The notes beneath the pieces are model-generated. The model ran no database searches, had not been told where the DNA came from, and was given only the letters and a program-made list of their open reading frames with translations. A stretch of 64,000 nt of DNA from Burkholderia cepacia GG4 (GTDB lineage: Bacteria > Pseudomonadota > Gammaproteobacteria > Burkholderiales > Burkholderiaceae), in the NCBI RefSeq assembly GCF_000292915.1, contig NC_018513.1, positions 2,728,001 through 2,792,000 on the forward strand, given 5' to 3'. This document shows positions 57,752 to 64,000 of the stretch, piece by piece (the first letter of the stretch is position 1; each line of letters begins with the position of its first letter). Position numbers and translations under genes: made by a program.

Positions 57752-59062
57752 TCAGTCCTTCTTGCCGGCCTCGCGGTCGAGCTCGCGCAGCCACGCGAGC
57801 TTGTCGGCGATCTTCGATTCGAGCCCGCGCGGCACCGGCTTGTACCAGCGCGGCTCGCGCATCCCTTCCGGCAGATACGACTCGCCGGCCGCATAGGCGT
57901 TCGGCTCGTCGTGCGCGTAGCGATATGCGTGGCCGTAGCCGAGCTCCTTCATCAGCTTGGTCGGCGCATTGCGCAGATGCACGGGCACCTCGCGCGACTT
58001 GTCCTGCTTCACGAACGCCATCGCCTGGTTGAACGCGTTGTAACCCGCGTTGCTCTTCGCCGCGCATGCGAGATAGATCACCGCCTGCCCGAGCGCCAGC
58101 TCGCCTTCGGGCGAACCGAGCCGCTCGTAGGTCTCGGCCGCGTCGTTCGCGACCTGCAGCGCGCGCGGATCGGCGAGGCCGATGTCTTCCCACGCCATCC
58201 GCACGATCCGCCGCGCGAGATATTTGGGATCCGCGCCGCCGTCGATCATCCGGCAGAACCAGTACAGCGCGCCGTCCGGGCTCGAACCGCGCACCGACTT
58301 GTGCAGCGCCGAGATCTGGTCGTAGAAGTTGTCGCCGCCCTTGTCGAAGCGCCGTGCGTTCAACGTCATCGCGCTGCTGACGAAATCGGCATCGATGGTC
58401 GTGACCCTGGCCGACGATGCGGCCGTCTGCGCCTGCTCGAGCAGGTTCAGGAAGCGCCGCGCATCACCGTCCGCGTAACCAATCAGCGTATCGATCGCCT
58501 TGTCGTCGAACGCGAGGCCGTCGAGCGCGATTTCCTGCGCGCGCTTCAGCAGTTGACGCATCTCGTCGTCGTTCAGCGACTGCAGCACGTACACCTGCGC
58601 ACGCGACAGCAGCGCCGAGTTGACTTCGAAGCTCGGGTTCTCGGTGGTCGCGCCAATGAAGGTCACGAGCCCCGACTCGACGAACGGCAGCAACGCATCC
58701 TGCTGACCCTTGTTGAAGCGGTGGATCTCGTCGACGAACAGGATCGTGTGGCGGCCGGTGCGGTTCAGCGTGTCCTTCGCCTGCTCCATCGACTCACGGA
58801 TGTCCTTCACGCCGCCGAGCACCGCGGACAACGCGATGAACTCACAGTCGAACGCGAGCGCCGTGAGTCGCGCGAGCGTCGTCTTGCCGACGCCGGGCGG
58901 CCCCCAGAGAATCATCGAATGCGGCTTGCCGGATTCGAACGCGAGCCGCAGCGGCTTGCCTTCGCCCAGCAAATGCGTCTGGCCGATCACCTCGGCGAGC
59001 GTCTTCGGCCGCAGCGCCTCGGCGAGCGGCCGGCGCGGCTCGACTTGAAACAGGTCGGACAT
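57752..59062 (-). CDS. rarA: Replication-associated recombination protein A (AAA+ ATPase)
   Basis: 436 residues from ATG 59062 ([19 protein letters not shown]). Walker [14 protein letters not shown], Walker [19 protein letters not shown], sensor 1 [20 protein letters not shown], then the C-terminal tetramerisation part with [18 protein letters not shown] [18 protein letters not shown]. Clamp-loader relative (MgsA/WRNIP1) acting at stalled forks with SSB. In the conserved lolA-rarA-serS order. Confidence 0.95.
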   Translation of the reverse strand: MSDLFQVEPRRPLAEALRPKTLAEVIGQTHLLGEGKPLRLAFESGKPHSMILWGPPGVGKTTLARLTALAFDCEFIALSAVLGGVKDIRESMEQAKDTLNRTGRHTILFVDEIHRFNKGQQDALLPFVESGLVTFIGATTENPSFEVNSALLSRAQVYVLQSLNDDEMRQLLKRAQEIALDGLAFDDKAIDTLIGYADGDARRFLNLLEQAQTAASSARVTTIDADFVSSAMTLNARRFDKGGDNFYDQISALHKSVRGSSPDGALYWFCRMIDGGADPKYLARRIVRMAWEDIGLADPRALQVANDAAETYERLGSPEGELALGQAVIYLACAAKSNAGYNAFNQAMAFVKQDKSREVPVHLRNAPTKLMKELGYGHAYRYAHDEPNAYAAGESYLPEGMREPRWYKPVPRGLESKIADKLAWLRELDREAGKKD

Positions 59063-59223
59063 GAACCCTCGCTCCACATCAAACGATGGCGGCCGAACCG
59101 GCCGCCGGACCCGACATTATGACAGCCGCACGATGACGCCGCCGGGCCTGTCGCACACGCCTGGAAGCGACACGGGCCTGCCGTCGCCGGCAGGCCCGCG
59201 GGAAAAGAACGGCTCGGCGCCGG

Positions 59224-59913
59224 TCAGCCGGTGATCACGTCGGCGCCCTTCGGCACGACGAACTTGAACGTATCGCTCTTCAGCGGCGGGTTCGTCTGGA
59301 TGTTCGTAAACGTGAGGAGCGTGACGTTGCCGAACACGTCGTGCAGTTCCATCGCGGCGAGCGTGCCGTTGCGGAAGCCGATGCCGATCCGCTGGAATTG
59401 CGTGTCCTGCGCCTTCGGCAGCATCTCGAGCCACTCGATACCGCCCTTCTCGCCGGCATCGCGCAGCGTGTAGTTCTTGTCGAGATCGTTGCTGCCGAAC
59501 AGGATCGCGGCCGGGCTCGCGCCCAGCGCGCCGTTCAGCTTGCGCTCGGTGACCTGGTTCAGGTCGCGGTCGTACACGTAGAGCTTGTCGCCGTCAGCCT
59601 GCAGCACTTGCTGGTACGGCTTCTGGTACGTCCAGATGAACTTGCCCGGACGCGCGAACACGAACGTGCCGCTCGAATTGTCGTTCGACTTCGGCACGAC
59701 CTGCGCGGCGCTCGCGCCCTTGGCCGGCGCCTTGACGATCTGCTGCGTGAAATCGCCTTTCGCCGAACGCACTTGCGACACGAAGGCCTTCAGTTGCTCG
59801 GTGCCGCCCGCGCACGCGTGCGTCGCCGCGAGCATCAGCGATGCGCCGGCGAGCGCCGCGCCGAGCCAGCGCCGCGTCGAACGAAGGGAAGGGACGAACG
59901 AAAGTTGCTGCAT
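59224..59913 (-). CDS. lolA: Outer-membrane lipoprotein carrier protein LolA
   Basis: 229 residues from ATG 59913. A long signal peptide ends near THACA (~36). The open-barrel lipoprotein-binding domain follows, with [26 protein letters not shown] and [13 protein letters not shown]. Periplasmic shuttle from LolCDE to LolB. 46 bases after ftsK. Confidence 0.95.
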   Translation of the reverse strand: MQQLSFVPSLRSTRRWLGAALAGASLMLAATHACAGGTEQLKAFVSQVRSAKGDFTQQIVKAPAKGASAAQVVPKSNDNSSGTFVFARPGKFIWTYQKPYQQVLQADGDKLYVYDRDLNQVTERKLNGALGASPAAILFGSNDLDKNYTLRDAGEKGGIEWLEMLPKAQDTQFQRIGIGFRNGTLAAMELHDVFGNVTLLTFTNIQTNPPLKSDTFKFVVPKGADVITG

Positions 59914-59959
59914 GATGCGGTTTTCTCCCTGGGTGGCCGGCGCTGCGGGCGCCGCGGAC

Positions 59960-62269
59960 TCATTCCGCGTCGCGCGCCGGCACAAGAATTTCGCGGTTGC
60001 CGCTCGACGACATCGCCGACACGAGCCCCGACTGCTCCATCTGCTCGAGCAGCCGCGCCGCGCGGTTATAGCCGATCCGCAGATGACGCTGCACGAGCGA
60101 GATCGACGCGCGGCGGTTCTTGACGACGATCTCGACCGCCTGGTCGTACAGCGGATCAGACTCGCCGCCGCCTTCACCGGTTCCCGCGCCGGCCGAGCCC
60201 TCGTCGCCGTCGACCGTGCCGCCCTCGAGCAGCCCTTCGACGTAGTTCGGCTCGCCCTGCTCCTTGAGCTTATCGACGACGCGATGCACTTCGTCGTCGG
60301 CGACGAACGCGCCGTGCACGCGCACCGGCAACCCGGTGCCCGGCGCCAGGTAGAGCATGTCGCCCATCCCGAGCAGCGATTCGGCGCCCATCTGGTCGAG
60401 AATCGTGCGGGAATCGATCTTCGACGAGACCTGGAACGCGATCCGCGTCGGCACGTTTGCCTTGATCAGGCCCGTGATCACGTCGACGGACGGACGCTGC
60501 GTCGCGAGGATCAGGTGGATGCCGGCCGCGCGCGCCTTCTGCGCGATCCGCGCGATCAGTTCCTCGACCTTCTTGCCGACGACCATCATCAGGTCGGCCA
60601 GCTCGTCGATCACGACGACGATGTTCGGCAGGCGGCCGAGCGGTTCGGGATCGTCCGGCGTCAGGCTGAACGGGTTCGGAATCTTTTCCTCGCGCTTCGC
60701 CGCTTCCTCGATCTTGTTGTTGTAGCCCGCGAGGTTGCGCACGCCGAGCTTGCTCATCAGCTTGTAGCGACGCTCCATCTCCGCGACCGTCCAGTTCAGC
60801 GCATGGCCGGCCTGGCGCATGTCGGTGACGACCGGGCACAGCAGGTGCGGGATGCCTTCGTAGACGCTCATTTCGAGCATCTTCGGATCGATCAGGATCA
60901 GGCGCACCTGCTCGGCGGTCGCCTTGTACAACAGCGACAGGATCATCGCGTTGATCCCGACCGACTTGCCCGAACCGGTCGTGCCGGCCACCAGCAGGTG
61001 CGGCATCTTCGCGAGATCCGCGCACACCGGCTTGCCGCCGATGTCCTTGCCGAGGCTCAAGGTCAGCGCCGACGACGCGGCCGCATAGACTTCCGAGCCG
61101 ATGATCTCGGACAGGTGCACGGTCTGGCGGCGCTGGTTCGGCAACTCGAGCGCCATGTAGTTCTTGCCGGGGATCGTCTCGACCACGCGGATCGACACGA
61201 GCGACAGCGAACGTGCGAGATCCTTCGCGAGGTTGACGATCTGGCTGCCCTTCACGCCGGTGGCCGGCTCGATCTCGTAGCGCGTGACGACCGGGCCCGG
61301 ATACGCGGCGACAACGCTCGCCTCGACGCCGAAGTCCTTCAGCTTCTTCTCGATCAGGCGCGACGTGAATTCGAGCGTATCGGCGGAAATCGCCTCCTGC
61401 GTCTTCGGCGCCGGATCGAGCAGCGACACCGGCGGCAGCGTCGAATCGCCCGGCAGGTCGGTGAAGAGCGGCACCTGGCGCTCGCGCTCGACGCGCTCGG
61501 ACTTCGCCGGCGTGACGACCGGCGGCACGATCGTCACGGGCTCGTGATCCTCGATCCGCACGCGCTCCTCTTCGACCTTGCCCTCGCGGCGCACGGCCGC
61601 GGCCTCGCCGAGCTTGCGGTCGCGCTCGGCCTCGCGGCGCAGCTTCGCGACGTTGACGGCGGACAGGATCGCGCCGCCGACACGCTCGGCGACCGACAGC
61701 CACGAGAAGCGAAAATACAGCGACAGGCCGATCGCGAGCGCGATCAGCAGCAGCAGCGTGCCGCCGGTGAAGCCGAACGCGTGCGACAACGCGCCCGCCA
61801 CGGCTTCGCCGATCACGCCGCCCGGCGCGCGCGGCAACTGCACCTTCAGCGACCACATCCGCAGCGCCTCGATGCCGTCGCACGCGAGCACGACGAGCAC
61901 GAACGCGAAGATCTCGGTGAGCCAGCCGATCGGCCGCTCGGGTTCGTCGGCGACCGCCTCGTGACGCGTGATGCGCCGGTAGTTGACCGCGATGCGCCGT
62001 GCGAGCGGCACGACCAGCCAATAGGCCGACAGGCCGAACAGCAGCAGGATGATGTCGGCCGTCCAGGCGCCGACGCGGCCGGCCCAGTTCGAGATGTGGT
62101 CCACCTGCGCGGCGTGCGTCCAGCTCGGATCGCGCCGGCTGTAGCTCAACAGGGCCATCACCAGAAAAGCGCAGAGCGCGACCTGGAGAATCCAGCGGAT
62201 CTCCGTGAGGAGCTTCGACATCCGGTGCGGCAACGCCTGTGCCTGGGCGGAATAAGGAGCTTTTGCCAT
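59960..62269 (-). CDS. ftsK: DNA translocase FtsK
   Basis: 769 residues. Four N-terminal transmembrane segments (~25-180). A short linker replaces the long Pro/Gln-rich linker of E. coli FtsK. The motor has Walker [18 protein letters not shown], Walker [14 protein letters not shown] and [14 protein letters not shown]. The C-terminal gamma winged helix is [25 protein letters not shown] in adjoining blocks, which reads KOPS sites. Couples chromosome dimer resolution to septation. Divergent from trxB. Confidence 0.96.
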   Translation of the reverse strand: MAKAPYSAQAQALPHRMSKLLTEIRWILQVALCAFLVMALLSYSRRDPSWTHAAQVDHISNWAGRVGAWTADIILLLFGLSAYWLVVPLARRIAVNYRRITRHEAVADEPERPIGWLTEIFAFVLVVLACDGIEALRMWSLKVQLPRAPGGVIGEAVAGALSHAFGFTGGTLLLLIALAIGLSLYFRFSWLSVAERVGGAILSAVNVAKLRREAERDRKLGEAAAVRREGKVEEERVRIEDHEPVTIVPPVVTPAKSERVERERQVPLFTDLPGDSTLPPVSLLDPAPKTQEAISADTLEFTSRLIEKKLKDFGVEASVVAAYPGPVVTRYEIEPATGVKGSQIVNLAKDLARSLSLVSIRVVETIPGKNYMALELPNQRRQTVHLSEIIGSEVYAAASSALTLSLGKDIGGKPVCADLAKMPHLLVAGTTGSGKSVGINAMILSLLYKATAEQVRLILIDPKMLEMSVYEGIPHLLCPVVTDMRQAGHALNWTVAEMERRYKLMSKLGVRNLAGYNNKIEEAAKREEKIPNPFSLTPDDPEPLGRLPNIVVVIDELADLMMVVGKKVEELIARIAQKARAAGIHLILATQRPSVDVITGLIKANVPTRIAFQVSSKIDSRTILDQMGAESLLGMGDMLYLAPGTGLPVRVHGAFVADDEVHRVVDKLKEQGEPNYVEGLLEGGTVDGDEGSAGAGTGEGGGESDPLYDQAVEIVVKNRRASISLVQRHLRIGYNRAARLLEQMEQSGLVSAMSSSGNREILVPARDAE

Positions 62270-63639
<1,370 letters not shown>

Positions 63640-63707
63640 GCCGCGAGCCTTGCCGCGCCGGGCGCTACAATGGCGTCCGCTGCCGCGAAGCGGGCTCGAC
63701 CGGAAAG

Positions 63708-63736
63708 CCGCTGCCGCCGCGCAGCGGTTTTTTTTT
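63708..63736 (+). terminator. Intrinsic terminator after trxB
   Basis: CCGCTGC / GCAGCGG stem with a nine-T tail, 70 bases after the trxB stop. Confidence 0.9.
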
Positions 63737-63774
63737 GCCCGCGCGCCCGAACGCGCCTGCCCTGCTACCGAATC

Positions 63775-64000
63775 ATGGCGAAGAACCAGCCCCATCCCAG
63801 CGATCCCGCGAAGCGGAAGATCGCAGCCCGTCCCGTGACCCCGGCGCCCGAGACGCCACCGCCCGCCCCCGATCCGGCCGCGTTGCGCGGCCAGGGCCTC
63901 GCGGGCCTCGGCGCGTTGCGCAAGTCGCTGCAAGGCGAAGCCGAGCGCCGCGAGCGCACGCGCGTCGAAACCGCGAAGGCCGAACGCAAGGCCGAAGCCG
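63775..64000 (+). CDS. Probable Smr/MutS-type protein (3' end cut by window)
   Basis: ATG 63775 opens a frame that runs off the window (75 residues visible): a basic start (MAKNQPHPSDPAKRKIAARP), a Pro-rich stretch, then a charged helix (LRKSLQGEAERRERTRVETAKAER) resembling a coiled coil. In Burkholderia the gene after trxB is usually an Smr-domain protein with this kind of N-terminus. The Smr domain itself is outside the window, so the identity rests on synteny and the N-terminal style. Confidence 0.55.
   Translation, partial: MAKNQPHPSDPAKRKIAARPVTPAPETPPPAPDPAALRGQGLAGLGALRKSLQGEAERRERTRVETAKAERKAEA

Overview
The window is a GC-rich (roughly two-thirds G+C) stretch of a betaproteobacterial chromosome. 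Gene content and protein wording (DUF2968, YXWGXW and DUF4136 proteins, the ftsK-lolA-rarA-serS and yicC-gmk-rpoZ-spoT blocks, an MHS-family transporter, alkB next to minCDE) point to Burkholderia, most likely the B. cepacia complex, chromosome 1. This is inferred from familiarity, not from a search. Coding density is high. No phage, IS element, CRISPR array or rRNA was seen. Both ends cut a gene (a TPR/glycosyltransferase-like protein at the left, a probable Smr-type protein at the right).

Region by region: 1-6.4 kb holds the TPR protein, a citrate-type MFS symporter, two Burkholderia-type proteins of unknown role and a class-I amidotransferase-like (C26) hydrolase. 6.6-9.4 kb holds a GntR/FCD regulator with an amidase, then dsbB. 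9.9-13.8 kb is a purine-salvage/catabolism block: xdhC, a deaminase that looks like adenine rather than adenosine deaminase, and guaD. 13.85-14.6 kb is a yybP-ykoY (Mn2+) riboswitch in front of a GTG-started UPF0016/TMEM165-type exporter. 14.7-19.9 kb has a DUF4136 lipoprotein, pepN, fbp and tRNA-Thr(CGT). 20-23.5 kb has a LuxR-type regulator, an FAD monooxygenase with its DUF2783 partner and a GlsB/YeaQ membrane protein.

23.5-28.2 kb is the most interesting segment. It is a compact minus-strand operon headed by a DUF2946 protein carrying CxxC and a C-terminal RGPP, the layout of the copper-sensing nascent-peptide regulator CruR. It is followed by a TonB-dependent receptor, an exported Asp-box protein with a CxCC cluster and a periplasmic CxxC thioredoxin-like protein. 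28.3-33.4 kb is mixed: a 48-residue ORF, a secreted chorismate mutase, an exonuclease/GIY-YIG fusion, a cold-shock protein, a candidate orphan sRNA, a porin remnant, greB and three identical tandem tRNA-Arg(ACG) genes.

33.5-40.8 kb is a core block: yicC-gmk-rpoZ-spoT leftward, rph-rdgB-hemW rightward (with a 13-codon mini-ORF bridging rdgB and hemW), and tRNA-Ser(TGA). 40.9-48.2 kb has small secreted or membrane proteins, a TonB_C-like lipoprotein, an MHS transporter, waaC, a CLC channel/antiporter and two small envelope proteins. 48.3-54.4 kb has minCDE, an acetyltransferase, alkB and a chemoreceptor. 54.5-64 kb has a PAP2/AUR1-like membrane phosphatase, tRNA-Ser(CGA), serS, a DUF2164 protein, rarA, lolA, ftsK and, divergently, trxB.
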